A stretch of 64,000 nt of DNA from Kineosporia sp. A_224 (GCF_002198655.1 NZ_MWLN01000199.1:1-64000); one strand, 5' to 3'; numbered from the stretch's first letter, positions 16,381-25,722 are shown. The notes: a model not told the origin generated them from the letters alone. Translations and numbers: made by a program.

Positions 16381-17951
16381 CCGGGATGGCGCGCAGGCGG
16401 CGCCGGGACGACGACGGGGCCTCCCTGATCCTCGTCATGATGTTCGTCATCGGCGTGGGACTCGTCGTCGGATCCCTCCTCGCCTACACGAGCGTGGGGA
16501 TCACGTCCGCGACCAAGACCCTGGCCGCCAACCAGAGCTCGGCAGACGTCGCAGGTGCACTCCAGCTCGCGGTGAACGACGTCCGGCAGAGCGGCTACTT
16601 CAACGACCCGACTTACAACGCCAAGTGCTTCGAGTCGGGAGCCCACGACGGCGCAGGGACGAGCAAGATGTACCCCGCGCCGTCCGGCGGCGTCGTCCAG
16701 GTGAAGTGCTCGCCGGACCCGGCCGGCGGCTCGAGCGGAAGCCTCGTGGAGTCCACGACCACGGTGCAGTCGCAGCAGGCCCTGCTGACCCTGGCCACCG
16801 CACAGACAGGCATCGTCGACAGCGGTAACAACCCGTTGCGCATCAACGGTTCTGTGTACTCCAACTCGGGGATCAGCGTGCCCACCGGGAGCAACTGCCC
16901 GGAGGCCTGGCCGCCGCCGTCCGCGACGACCAACTGCAACGGGTTCTACGTGGGTGGCGCCACCAGCACCATCACTGCTGAAGGCTCGTGCGCCGGCACG
17001 GTCTACCCGCAGGCGGGAGTGGCCGTCGCACGTTCGTGCAACGCGACATCGCAGACCGTCGGTACCGATCCCGGTCTCGTCCACCCGGCCGAGTTCCAGG
17101 CGCCGACCGCACCGACCGCCGCCCCCTCGCCCGCGGCGCCGACCAGCTGCAGCGGATCGGTGGTGCACTTCTACCCGGGGCTCTACACCTCCGCGACGGC
17201 GCTCAACAACATCACCGCGTCCAACAGCTGCAAGAACAAGGTGTTCTGGTTCCATCAGGGCGTCTACGCGTTCGACTTCCAGGACAGCCCGGCGTCCAAG
17301 CGTGTCTGGAAGCTCGCCGTCCCGAGCACGTTGGTGGCCGGAGCAGCGACGACCCCGTCGAGCGCTGTGCCCGGTCAGTGCGTGGCGCCGCAGACCGGTG
17401 GTTCGACCTCGGGCGCCCAGTTCATCTTCCAGGGGACCAGCCAGTTGGAGATCTCCGACGGCGGATTCGAGATCTGCGCGCCGTACTCCGCGTCGACGGT
17501 GCCACTCAAGGTGCCCATCGCGTTCTTCGGGGGCGGGGGTGCTCCCGGGCCGGTGGTGAGCGTGACGTCGACCGCCGCCGTGAACCCCACGGTCTTCGTC
17601 CAGGGGTGGACCTACATGCCGGCGGCCTCGGTGTCGGTCAACCTCAAGAAGGCCACCAACACGGTGTTCAAGTACCCGGTGGTCGTCAGCACGATCGACC
17701 TGAAGATCAGTCCCAACAGTGCGACGTCACTCCCGGTCATCGACCTCGGGACGCCGGCCACGCGTCTGGTGGTCGCACCGACGACGGTCTTCCTCACCGC
17801 CTGGTCCTGCGCCTCGCCCACCGACGCGCCGACGACGGCGACGTGCTCAGTCCTGGGGCGGGCCAAGGTCCGCTACACCGACAACTGCCTGACCCCGTGC
17901 CCGGCCGGGCAGCGCTCGGTCAGTGTCCTCGGTTGGAAGCTCGAGCGGTGA
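16377..17951 (+). CDS. PilX-like pilus-associated protein
   Basis: 524 residues. The N-terminus has an acidic-flanked Gly followed by a hydrophobic helix (DDDGASLILVMMFVIGVG), as in PilX proteins, but lacks the Glu5 of true pilins. The large C-terminal part (about residues 60-524) is Ser/Thr/Ala-rich, with many Cys and a beta-helix look. Position after two minor prepilins, coupled by GTGA, argues for a tip or adhesin subunit. An ATG three codons downstream (MARRRR) may be the start. No specific domain recognised in the C-terminus. Confidence 0.6.
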   Translation: MTGMARRRRRDDDGASLILVMMFVIGVGLVVGSLLAYTSVGITSATKTLAANQSSADVAGALQLAVNDVRQSGYFNDPTYNAKCFESGAHDGAGTSKMYPAPSGGVVQVKCSPDPAGGSSGSLVESTTTVQSQQALLTLATAQTGIVDSGNNPLRINGSVYSNSGISVPTGSNCPEAWPPPSATTNCNGFYVGGATSTITAEGSCAGTVYPQAGVAVARSCNATSQTVGTDPGLVHPAEFQAPTAPTAAPSPAAPTSCSGSVVHFYPGLYTSATALNNITASNSCKNKVFWFHQGVYAFDFQDSPASKRVWKLAVPSTLVAGAATTPSSAVPGQCVAPQTGGSTSGAQFIFQGTSQLEISDGGFEICAPYSASTVPLKVPIAFFGGGGAPGPVVSVTSTAAVNPTVFVQGWTYMPAASVSVNLKKATNTVFKYPVVVSTIDLKISPNSATSLPVIDLGTPATRLVVAPTTVFLTAWSCASPTDAPTTATCSVLGRAKVRYTDNCLTPCPAGQRSVSVLGWKLER

Positions 17952-17963
17952 CCGACACATAAC
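17933..17963 (+). promoter_or_regulatory. Possible internal promoter for the major pilin
   Basis: TTGGAA at 17933-17938 and CATAAC at 17958-17963, 19 bp apart, lying at the end of the PilX-like gene about 120 bp upstream of the major pilin ATG. Spacing is slightly long; weak evidence by eye only. Confidence 0.3.
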
Positions 17964-17967
17964 GCTT

Positions 17968-18004
17968 CCCGTCCGCTCTCGGCCCCGGTCGAGCCGCGGA
18001 CGGG
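17968..18004 (+). other. Hairpin in the gap before the major pilin gene
   Basis: Nine-base arms (CCCGTCCGC ... GCGGACGGG) enclose a second small stem (CTCG/CGAG), in the 130-bp gap between the PilX-like gene and the pilin gene. It may terminate or stabilise the upstream message or protect the 5' end of the pilin mRNA. A further small palindrome lies near 18013-18027. Confidence 0.45.
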
Positions 18005-18081
18005 GCAGGGACCTCGACGCCGTCGAGCCCGGATCCACCAACAGCACGTCCCGTACGAGTCAGAGAGAGCAGGAACCTTTC

Positions 18082-18438
18082 ATGCTGCGTCACAAGATCC
18101 GCGAGGCCCGCCAGGAGGGGTTCACCCTCATCGAGCTCCTCATCGTCATCGTCGTGCTCGGCATCCTCGCGGGCATCGTCGTCTTCGGCGTGAGCACCTT
18201 CCGTGCGGACGCGCAGACGGCGGCCTGCAGCGCCGACCAGAAGACCGTCCAGGTCGCGTCCGACGCGTACAACGCTGCCAAGGGAGGGTTCGCGAGCGCG
18301 ATCGGGACCGGCACGTACAACGGCACTCCCGCCGGCACGACGCTCGTCAGCCAGGGGTACCTCAAGGCCGCGCCCACGGGGACCACGCTCGGCTACGCAG
18401 CGGGGACCGGGGCGGTCACCATCACCTCGTGCCCGTGA
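18082..18438 (+). CDS. pilA: Major type IV pilin
   Basis: 118-residue prepilin with a short basic leader and textbook class III signal EG|FTLIELLIVIVVLGILAGIVVFG, Glu at mature position 5, followed by a compact C-terminal domain with two Cys (TAACSAD and ITSCP) suitable for a disulfide. Good Shine-Dalgarno (AGGA) before ATG 18082. Short length, Gly/Ala/Thr-rich body, separate leader and strong terminator fit the abundant fibre subunit. Requires a prepilin peptidase not present in the window. Confidence 0.85.
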   Translation: MLRHKIREARQEGFTLIELLIVIVVLGILAGIVVFGVSTFRADAQTAACSADQKTVQVASDAYNAAKGGFASAIGTGTYNGTPAGTTLVSQGYLKAAPTGTTLGYAAGTGAVTITSCP

Positions 18439-18448
18439 TCTGAGCCCG

Positions 18449-18492
18449 GTCGAAGGGTCCGGAGGGGCTGCGCCTCCTCCGGACCCTTCGAC
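18449..18492 (+). terminator. Terminator after the major pilin
   Basis: Perfect 17-bp stem (arm GTCGAAGGGTCCGGAGG) with a ten-base loop, 10 bp beyond the pilin stop. Only a short T pair follows. It should end the pilB-to-pilin unit. Confidence 0.85.
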
Positions 18493-18767
18493 GTTCCACG
18501 GTCCAGAGTCGTTGTTCGGCAACGGGGCTCGGCGAGGTGCGATGGGCGCGTGCACCCGTCGGCGAAGGGCTGATCGTGCTGACACGCGCTTGCCACGTGG
18601 TGGACACGCCGTACCTGGGGTGACTTGCATCAGCGCACACGGCTAACATCGCCGCCCAGCCACGACCCGCGCGAGAGCCCGGTGACTGCCCGTTCCCAGT
18701 CCTCGGAGGGGCGTGGCCGACCGTGTCGGGCTCGGGGGAGCCCCGAGCCGACAGGGGAACCTCCAGC

Positions 18768-21686
18768 ATGCTGCGTCGCGCCCTCACGAGGGTTACCGGT
18801 CCGGGCATCGCCGCGACAGTGCTCGCGGCGGCGGTCGTCCTGGCAGGTCCCGCCGGCGCAGGCAGGGCCGACGACGCTCCGCTCGTCGTGACGGTGCCGC
18901 GCCTGCCCGCGGGGGGCGTCGAGATCGACCTGGTCGCCGCCTCCGCGCAGATGGCAGTGCTGCGCCGGTGGGACGTCAGCCGCTGGGAGCTCGTGGGCGG
19001 TTCCGGTGGTCAGCTCGGCCCCGTGCTGCAGGGCGAGGCCGCCGACGTGTACCCGGCACCGACCATGGTCGGGACCCGTTTCCACCGCGTCGTCGGCGAC
19101 GACCTCGTGGTGACCGACCTGGCAGGCGGGCAGACGGTCCGGCACCCGCTCGAGCAACGGCGCTTCCTCGGCGCGACCGAGGCCGGCTGGCTCACCTGGT
19201 CGCAGGACGACGGCGGAGTGCTGCTCCACGACGCGAGCGGTGGCACGCGCACGGTGCTCGCGGCGCCCGTCTTCGCGCCGGACGTCCATGTCGGCGGCCG
19301 GTGGCTGCTCGCGACGCGCGCCTCCGGCAGCGGCACCCCGTCCGATCCGCTCGTCGTCGACCTGCTGCTCGTCGACGTCGTCCGCGGCACCTCCGAGACG
19401 CTCGCCTCGGGCGACGACCTCGGGGCGGCGGCGGGGGTCTCCGCGGACGTCGTGACCTGGGTCAGCGGCTCGGTCGTCGACTGGTGGGGCAACCAGACCG
19501 GTACGCCCGTGGTGAACGTCAGGCGCACGGCCGGCGGCCCGGTCGAGACCTTCCCGATGCCGACGGCTCTGCGCGACCTCGTCGCCTTCGACGGCGGCGT
19601 CGCGTACGTCGTCGGCCCCGACCAGCGGCTCGTCGTCCGACCGTCGTCCGGCCGCCCCGTCGACACGGGCCTGTCCGGAGTGAGCGGGCTGACGGGTGCC
19701 GGGCCGGGGCTGCGGGCGGTCGTCTCCGGCGCCACCAGCAAGGCCGGTGTCTGGGCCGTCACCGCGACCGGCGGGGCCGCGCGGGTCGCCCGGGTCGCAC
19801 CGACGACGAAAGGCTGGGGCGCGGTCGATCTCAACGCCGGGGACCTGTTCGCCGCGGCGGCGGACCCAGCGACAGGGACGCAGTCGTACCGGATGCACCT
19901 CGGCGGCACCCCTGGCGCGGTCGTCGTGGGGCGCGCGCAGCGGGTGCGCGCGGCGGCGGGCGTCGCCGGCAGGTCCGGCGGCCGCTCGCTCGTGGCCCGC
20001 CCGACCTCGTACTGGCGCAGCGGCTACTCGGTCTTCGCCGACCGGGGGCAGGCCGGGGACGTCGTCGCCGTCCCCGGTGACTACCCCGGGGCGTCGCTGT
20101 CGGGCCCGTACGCGTGGTCGGCCGCGGGTGTCACCCGGGCCGACGGCCAGCGGATCGGCGGCTCCCGGGCCTGGCCCGACGAGCAGGTCGGCCCACTCGT
20201 CGGCCACCTCGCCCTGAACTCCACGTGGCGGCAGCCCGGCGAGGTGCGCGTGCGGGACCTGCGCACCCCTGACGCGCCGCCGCAGCGGGTGTGGCTCGAC
20301 TGCCCGGTGACGCACCCCTACTGCGCCACCGGCGTCGTCCTCACCGGGGACCACCTCGTGTGGGCCCGCGGCGACGACCTCGTCGTCCGGGACATGCGGA
20401 CCCGGACCCGGCGGGTGCTCCCCGGGGTCAGGGCGTCCGGCCTGCTGGGCGACGCCGGCACCGTCGTCTGGACGCAGGACGGCGACGACCCGCAGAGCCT
20501 CACGTACTACGCCCTCGACCTCACCGACCCGGCAGCGGCACCGGTCAGGCTCGCGAGCACGCGTCGCTCGATCTTCGGGTCGTCCGCCGCTGCGCTGGAG
20601 GACGGCGTGCTGGCCTGGATCGACGGTGCAGGGGACCTGCGCGTGCTCAGGCTGCCGTTCACGCCCCGCGGGCCCCGGCTGCTCGGAGCGCTCGGCGACA
20701 CGTTCTCGCCGGACGGGGACGGGCAGGACGACGCGTGGCGCCCCGAACTCGACCTCACCCGGCCCGTCGCTCGCGTGCGGGTCTCGGTGCGCCGCGGTCC
20801 CGATCTGGTGCGGGTGCTCGAGGGCACCGCCCCCGACGGCAGCGTCCGCGACGTCCGGTGGGACGGCCTCGACGCACGGGGCATGCCCGCCGCGGACGGC
20901 GAGTACACGTGGACGCTCGACGACCTCGGTGACGGCACCGGGGCTGCCCGCCCGGTGCCGGACGTCGACGGTGCCGGCCCGGCGGCCGGTACGGTGACCC
21001 TCGCGCGTTCGGTGCTGCCGACGACCGTCCGGGTGCCGGTGACCTCGGCCGCCGTGTCGACGTCCGCCGGCATCCCGGTGCGCTGGGGACCGGCGTCGCC
21101 CTCGGCGCAGGACGGGATCGTGCGGTACGACGTCCGGGCGCGGACGGTCCGGGGGCTCGGCACCCCGCCGGCGGAGTTCGGCCCACCGACGGTCTGGCTC
21201 AGCGGGACGACGGACCGCTCCGCCGTGTACGGCGCCGCCCCCGGTGACGTCGTCCAGTTCTCCGCCCGTGGCATCGGCGCGGACGGCGTCGCCGGGACCT
21301 GGTCGCCGTGGACCGGCTCCGGGGCCTCGCTCGACGACCGCGCGCTGTCCGGTGCGTACGACGCCTGGACCCGGGTCGCGTCCGACGACGCCTACCTCGG
21401 CACGCTCACCGTCACACGGAAGGCCGGGGCGACGCTGACGACGCAGGCGACGACGTCCCGGGTCACGGTCGTCGGCGAGCGCTGCCCCGCGTGCGGGCGG
21501 CTGACGGTGCAGGTCGACGGCGTGACGGTCGCGACCGTGGACACGTACGCGCCGAAGGTCGTGCCGCGGGCCATGCTGCTCGACCGTCGGGTCGCGAACT
21601 GGCCGCACACCGTGAGCCTCGTGGCCGCGCCGGCTGCGGGTCGCCCGGAGGTGCGGGTGGACGCGGTCGGGTTCGTGACCCGGTAG
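18768..21686 (+). CDS. Large secreted beta-propeller / FlgD-Ig protein
   Basis: 972-residue exported protein with a Sec signal peptide (about residues 1-36). Residues about 40-640 are repetitive beta-strand sequence resembling a beta-propeller of the TolB type. A FlgD-like Ig domain starts with FSPDGDGQDD near 645 and ends in DGEYTW. A likely FN3 domain follows (about 760-850), then a C-terminal module with CPAC and VDGVTVATVD that resembles domains at the ends of actinobacterial surface proteins. No catalytic motif seen. It lies 275 bp after the pilin terminator and ends convergently with pilT; a role in adhesion is inference. Confidence 0.7.
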   Translation: MLRRALTRVTGPGIAATVLAAAVVLAGPAGAGRADDAPLVVTVPRLPAGGVEIDLVAASAQMAVLRRWDVSRWELVGGSGGQLGPVLQGEAADVYPAPTMVGTRFHRVVGDDLVVTDLAGGQTVRHPLEQRRFLGATEAGWLTWSQDDGGVLLHDASGGTRTVLAAPVFAPDVHVGGRWLLATRASGSGTPSDPLVVDLLLVDVVRGTSETLASGDDLGAAAGVSADVVTWVSGSVVDWWGNQTGTPVVNVRRTAGGPVETFPMPTALRDLVAFDGGVAYVVGPDQRLVVRPSSGRPVDTGLSGVSGLTGAGPGLRAVVSGATSKAGVWAVTATGGAARVARVAPTTKGWGAVDLNAGDLFAAAADPATGTQSYRMHLGGTPGAVVVGRAQRVRAAAGVAGRSGGRSLVARPTSYWRSGYSVFADRGQAGDVVAVPGDYPGASLSGPYAWSAAGVTRADGQRIGGSRAWPDEQVGPLVGHLALNSTWRQPGEVRVRDLRTPDAPPQRVWLDCPVTHPYCATGVVLTGDHLVWARGDDLVVRDMRTRTRRVLPGVRASGLLGDAGTVVWTQDGDDPQSLTYYALDLTDPAAAPVRLASTRRSIFGSSAAALEDGVLAWIDGAGDLRVLRLPFTPRGPRLLGALGDTFSPDGDGQDDAWRPELDLTRPVARVRVSVRRGPDLVRVLEGTAPDGSVRDVRWDGLDARGMPAADGEYTWTLDDLGDGTGAARPVPDVDGAGPAAGTVTLARSVLPTTVRVPVTSAAVSTSAGIPVRWGPASPSAQDGIVRYDVRARTVRGLGTPPAEFGPPTVWLSGTTDRSAVYGAAPGDVVQFSARGIGADGVAGTWSPWTGSGASLDDRALSGAYDAWTRVASDDAYLGTLTVTRKAGATLTTQATTSRVTVVGERCPACGRLTVQVDGVTVATVDTYAPKVVPRAMLLDRRVANWPHTVSLVAAPAAGRPEVRVDAVGFVTR

Positions 21687-21716
21687 GCACAGCAGAGGGC
21701 ACAGCCCGTTCGGCCG

Positions 21717-22853
21717 TCAGTACGTGCGCACCTGCTGCGGAGCCTGGGCGCCCGGCGCCATGCCTTGGGCACCGACTGATGCGACCATCGGTCGCTCGAT
21801 CTCGGCCGGGAACGACGACCTCGCGACCGCCTCCTCGTAGGCCACGAGACCCGTGCGCACGAGCTCGTCGAGCGACTGCTCGAGCGTCTGCATGCCGACG
21901 TTCATCCCCGTGACGAGCTGGTTGCGCAGCTGGTTCGTCTTGCCCTCCTTGACGAGGTTGCGCACCGGGCCGTTCGCGACGAGCACCTCATGGGCGGCGA
22001 CCATCCCGCCGCCGAGGCGGGGGACGAGCCGCTGGTAGACGACGCCGGTCAGCGTGCTCGCGAGCTGCACGCGGATCTGCGGCTGCTGGTCGGCGGGGAA
22101 GACGTCGACGAGGCGGTCGACGGCCTGCGCGGTGTCGTTCGTGTGCAGGGTCGCGAAGACGAGGTGACCGGTCTCGGCGAGGGTCAGGGCGAAGCGGATG
22201 GACTCGAGGTCGCGCATCTCGCCGACGAGGATGACGTCGGGGTCCTCGCGGAGCGCGCTGCGCAGCGCGTGGGCGAAGGACTCGGTGTCCTCGCCGACCT
22301 CGCGCTGGCTCACCGCGGCCCGCTTGTGCTCGTGGACGTATTCGATGGGGTCCTCGATCGTGAGGATGTGGACCGCGCGGTTCTCGTTGACGACGTTGAT
22401 GATCGAGGCGAGCGTCGTCGACTTGCCGGAGCCCGTCGGGCCGGTGACGAAGACGAGCCCCTGCTTCAACGCGGCGAACCGGCGGACGGCGGCCGGGACC
22501 CGGATGTCGTCGAAGCCGGGGATCTGCCGGGGGATGATCCGCAGGGCGATGGCGACGTCGCCGCGCTGCCGGTACGCGTTGCCGCGGATCCGCGCGGTGC
22601 CGCGCCACGAGAACGAGAAGTCCACCTCGGAGCCGGCCGCGAACTGGTCACGCTGCTTCTCGCCGAGCAGGAGGTCCACCGCCTGGGCGGTGTCGAGGCC
22701 GGTGAGCACCGCGGTCTCGCGCACCGGGTGCAGGTCGCCGTCCACCCGGATCAGCGGCGGCGCCCCGGCGGTGAGCAGCAGGTCGGTGCCCCGGGCCTGC
22801 CAGAGGGTGGCGATGAGGCTGTCGATGCCTGGGGGGAGGGTCGCGTCGGCCAC
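21717..22853 (-). CDS. pilT: Type IV pilus retraction ATPase PilT
   Basis: Hexameric motor for pilus retraction (twitching). 378 residues: N-terminal PAS-like part (TDLLLTAGAPPLIRVDGDL), Walker A GPTGSGKST (about residue 137), Asp-box TIEDPIEYVH, Walker B ILVGEMRD, His-box TGHLVFATLHTND, and a PilT-specific C-terminal region. It is on the opposite strand from pilB-pilC and convergent with the FlgD-Ig gene, so it is expressed separately. Its presence argues that the pilus is retractile. Confidence 0.92.
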   Translation of the reverse strand: MADATLPPGIDSLIATLWQARGTDLLLTAGAPPLIRVDGDLHPVRETAVLTGLDTAQAVDLLLGEKQRDQFAAGSEVDFSFSWRGTARIRGNAYRQRGDVAIALRIIPRQIPGFDDIRVPAAVRRFAALKQGLVFVTGPTGSGKSTTLASIINVVNENRAVHILTIEDPIEYVHEHKRAAVSQREVGEDTESFAHALRSALREDPDVILVGEMRDLESIRFALTLAETGHLVFATLHTNDTAQAVDRLVDVFPADQQPQIRVQLASTLTGVVYQRLVPRLGGGMVAAHEVLVANGPVRNLVKEGKTNQLRNQLVTGMNVGMQTLEQSLDELVRTGLVAYEEAVARSSFPAEIERPMVASVGAQGMAPGAQAPQQVRTY

Positions 22854-23000
22854 CTCCCGAGACTAGCCAGGCGGCCCGCGGGAGGGGCCCGAACGCCTCC
22901 CGCCCGCCCGAACGGCCCACCCGGGAGGCGCCCTGCGCCGTCCGGGTGAAGCGTCGGCACCGGGCTCCTCGCCGGGACGGCAGCGGCCGACGGGTCGTCC

Positions 23001-24791
23001 GTGCGAGCCCGCCGTAACCTCACTGCTGCTGTCGCGGCCGCCGTCGTCGCGGGCGTGGCGCTGCTCCCGACGGCCGGTCCGGCTGCGGCGCACCAGGTCT
23101 CGCGGGCCTCGGTGGAGTCCGACGCGGGGGACGGCATCGTCGCGCTGCAGAGCGAGGTGCTCGCGCTCGTCGCCCTCGGCGTGTGGCCGGACCCCGTGCC
23201 GCAACGGCTCCAGGACGTCCACGACGAGTACGCGTCCTACGTCGACGGTCTCGACCGGCGGGCGCTCGTCGCCTGGGTGCTGTCGGCGGACGCCGACGGC
23301 GCACGGGTCCTCGAGCGGCTCCGGGCCGGCGGCGGGCGGACGAGCCCGGCGGAGGTGGCCGCGCTCGGGCCGCTGCGGGCGCAGGACCGGACGGCGCTGC
23401 GCGAGGGCCGCCCGCCGGCGCTGCTCCCCGAGGACTACGTGCGCGCGCTGGACGAGCTCGAGGACGCCGCGTCCGGCGTGGAGCCGGCGCCGGCCGGGAC
23501 GCAGGAGCCCGGAACGCCCGGGCCCGCCGGGCTCGCGGTGACGGCCTCGACGTCCGCACCGGCCACCACACCGGCCACCACACCGGCGAGTGCACCGGCG
23601 AGCTCACCGACAGCGGCACCGGCCACGCCCGCGGGCACCGAGCGGCCCGGCACCGGTCTGCCGGTCGCGGCCCTCGGGCCGGCCGCAGCCCTCGCCCTCG
23701 TGGCGGCGTCCGCCGTGGCCCTGCGCCGACGTCGCCGCCCGGCCGGCACCGTGCTCTCCGCCCGCCACGTCGTCGGCCTGCTCGACGCCGGTCGCCTCCT
23801 CGGTGACGCCCGGGACGTCGCCGGGGTGGCGCAGGTCGCGGTCGCCGAGCTCGCGAAGCTGCTGCGCGTCGAGGCCGCCGTGCTGCTGGCCGCGGACGGC
23901 CGCGGCGGTGGCCGCCGGCAGGTGCTGGCCGATCCCCGGGGGTGCCTCGACGGGGTGCCGGAGCCGGTGACCGGGTTGCTCGCCCGGGTCGCTGCCACCG
24001 GGCAGGCGAGCCTGGAGGTGCTCGACGACGACCCGTGCCTCGGGGACCGCGCCGTCCTCGCGGTGCCGGTGCTCGCCGGCGGCGAGGTCGTCGCCGTGCT
24101 CGCCGCCGTCCGCCCGGCCGGGCAGCCGTTCGGCGTCCACGAGCTCCGGGTGGCGACCGAGCTCGCACCGCTCGTCGCGTCCGCGCTGCACGGCGCCGCC
24201 GCCCTGGAGACCGTGCGCACGCAGGCGACCCGCGACGCGCTGACCGGGCTGCCGAACCGGCGCAGTCTCGACCTCGACCTGCGCGCCGAGGTGGAGCTGC
24301 ACGCGGGGCGCACCACGGCCGTCGTCATGGTGGACGTCGACCACTTCAAGAAGTTCAACGACCGCGAGGGGCACGCCGCCGGTGACGCGGCCCTGCAGGC
24401 GGTCGCCCGGGTGCTGGCGGCCGCCGTCCGCGACCAGGACGGTGCGTACCGGTACGGCGGGGAGGAGTTCTGCCTGCTCGTCCGGCAGGTCACCGAGGCC
24501 GAGGTACGGGCCCTGCTCGACCGGGTGCTCGACGCCGTCCGCGCCGTGGACGTCCCGGGGGCGGCCGCCCAGCCTGCCGGCCACCTGTCGGTGTCGGCGG
24601 GGGTCGCCCTCGTCGAGACCGAGGACGCCGCCGTCGCCGTCCTGCGGGCCGACGAGGCGCTGTACCGGGCCAAGGAGCTGGGTCGGGACCGCTACGCGGT
24701 CGCCCCGCCGCTCGCCGGGCCGGCCGGCGCCCGGCCGCCCGCCGCGGACCCGGCCGAGCCCGACCCGTCGGACCGGCACGACCGGGTCTGA
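23001..24791 (+). CDS. Membrane GAF-GGDEF diguanylate cyclase
   Basis: Makes the second messenger c-di-GMP. 596 residues: signal peptide (about 1-34), extracellular helical part (to about 150), low-complexity Thr/Ala/Pro linker (about 170-210), a membrane helix (about 217-236) followed by RRRRR, a GAF domain (about 250-400), and a GGDEF domain (about 405-570). The active site reads GGEEF (about 486), and RDQD exactly five residues upstream is an inhibitory I-site, so the enzyme looks active and feedback controlled. GTG start. It follows divergently from pilT and may set c-di-GMP for the MshEN domain of PilB (inference). Confidence 0.88.
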   Translation: MRARRNLTAAVAAAVVAGVALLPTAGPAAAHQVSRASVESDAGDGIVALQSEVLALVALGVWPDPVPQRLQDVHDEYASYVDGLDRRALVAWVLSADADGARVLERLRAGGGRTSPAEVAALGPLRAQDRTALREGRPPALLPEDYVRALDELEDAASGVEPAPAGTQEPGTPGPAGLAVTASTSAPATTPATTPASAPASSPTAAPATPAGTERPGTGLPVAALGPAAALALVAASAVALRRRRRPAGTVLSARHVVGLLDAGRLLGDARDVAGVAQVAVAELAKLLRVEAAVLLAADGRGGGRRQVLADPRGCLDGVPEPVTGLLARVAATGQASLEVLDDDPCLGDRAVLAVPVLAGGEVVAVLAAVRPAGQPFGVHELRVATELAPLVASALHGAAALETVRTQATRDALTGLPNRRSLDLDLRAEVELHAGRTTAVVMVDVDHFKKFNDREGHAAGDAALQAVARVLAAAVRDQDGAYRYGGEEFCLLVRQVTEAEVRALLDRVLDAVRAVDVPGAAAQPAGHLSVSAGVALVETEDAAVAVLRADEALYRAKELGRDRYAVAPPLAGPAGARPPAADPAEPDPSDRHDRV

Positions 24792-24804
24792 GCCCGGTGC
24801 ACGG

Positions 24805-25698
24805 TCAGGGCCGGGTGGCCCGGACGAAGGCGCTCGCGACCGCGCCGTCGAGCGCGTCGAGGAGCTGCTTCGCCTCGGCGCCGGCGGGCAGCAGGTCGGC
24901 GGGCAGCGTCGCGGCGAGGTCGAGGACGTCCTGCCGGGAGTACGTCCGGGTCACCTCGACGCTCGCGCCGACGAAGCCGGCGGCGGTGAGCCGCGCGACG
25001 TAGTCGGTGTCGCGCAGGGCGCCGGCGATGCAGCCGGTCCAGAGCTGCATCAGGTGCTTCGCGGCGTCCGGGAGGGGCTTGAGCAGGACGACGTCGGAGA
25101 CGGCGAACCGGCCGCCGGGGCGCAGCAGCCGGGCCGCCTCGACGAGGACGGCGTCCTTGTCGGCGGCGAGGTTGATGACGCAGTTGGAGATGACGACGTC
25201 CACGGACGCATCGGGCAGCGGTACGGCCTCGATCGTCCCGAGCAGGAAGCGCGCGTTCTCGACACCGGCCTCGGCCTGGTTGCGCCGCGCGAGGTCGAGC
25301 ATCTCCGGGGTCATGTCCACGCCGTAGGCCGTCCCGCCGGGGGAGACCCGCCGCGCGGAGAGCAGGACGTCGAGCCCGCCGCCGGAGCCGAGGTCGAGGA
25401 CGTCCTCGCCGGGGCGCAGGTCGGCGAGGGCCGTCGGGTTGCCGCAGCCCAGGGACGCCGCGAGCGCGGCCCCGGAGGTCTGCGCCGCTTCGTCGTCGTA
25501 CAGGTCGCGCGTGATCGCGTCCTTGCCGCCGCCGACCGCGCCGCCGACCGTGCCGTCGGCGTCGCCGCAGCAGGACGGCGCGCAGCAACCCGTACCGTCG
25601 CCGTCCTGACCGGACGCCGCACGGGCCGCCGCGGCGTAGCGCTCACGGACGGCGGCGCGCAGCTCGTCGGCGTCCTGCGGGACCTGGGTGGCGCTCAT
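24805..25698 (-). CDS. arsM: Arsenite S-adenosylmethionine methyltransferase ArsM
   Basis: Methylates arsenite using SAM. 297 residues with a Cys-rich N-terminus (GCCAPSCCGD, about 36-45), SAM motif VLDLGSGGGLD (about 100), and the family's conserved Cys in SLGCGNP, VISNCVINL and LWTGCIAGAL. Divergent from arsR with two palindromic sites between them, so arsenite-responsive control is expected. No arsenite pump or arsenate reductase is present here. Confidence 0.9.
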   Translation of the reverse strand: MSATQVPQDADELRAAVRERYAAAARAASGQDGDGTGCCAPSCCGDADGTVGGAVGGGKDAITRDLYDDEAAQTSGAALAASLGCGNPTALADLRPGEDVLDLGSGGGLDVLLSARRVSPGGTAYGVDMTPEMLDLARRNQAEAGVENARFLLGTIEAVPLPDASVDVVISNCVINLAADKDAVLVEAARLLRPGGRFAVSDVVLLKPLPDAAKHLMQLWTGCIAGALRDTDYVARLTAAGFVGASVEVTRTYSRQDVLDLAATLPADLLPAGAEAKQLLDALDGAVASAFVRATRP

Positions 25699-25722
25699 GA
25701 CGTCTCCTGACGACGGAGTTCA

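Noticed and set aside
23550-23610. Short tandem repeat in the GGDEF gene
   Set aside because: Encodes a Thr/Ala/Pro linker; ordinary low complexity.
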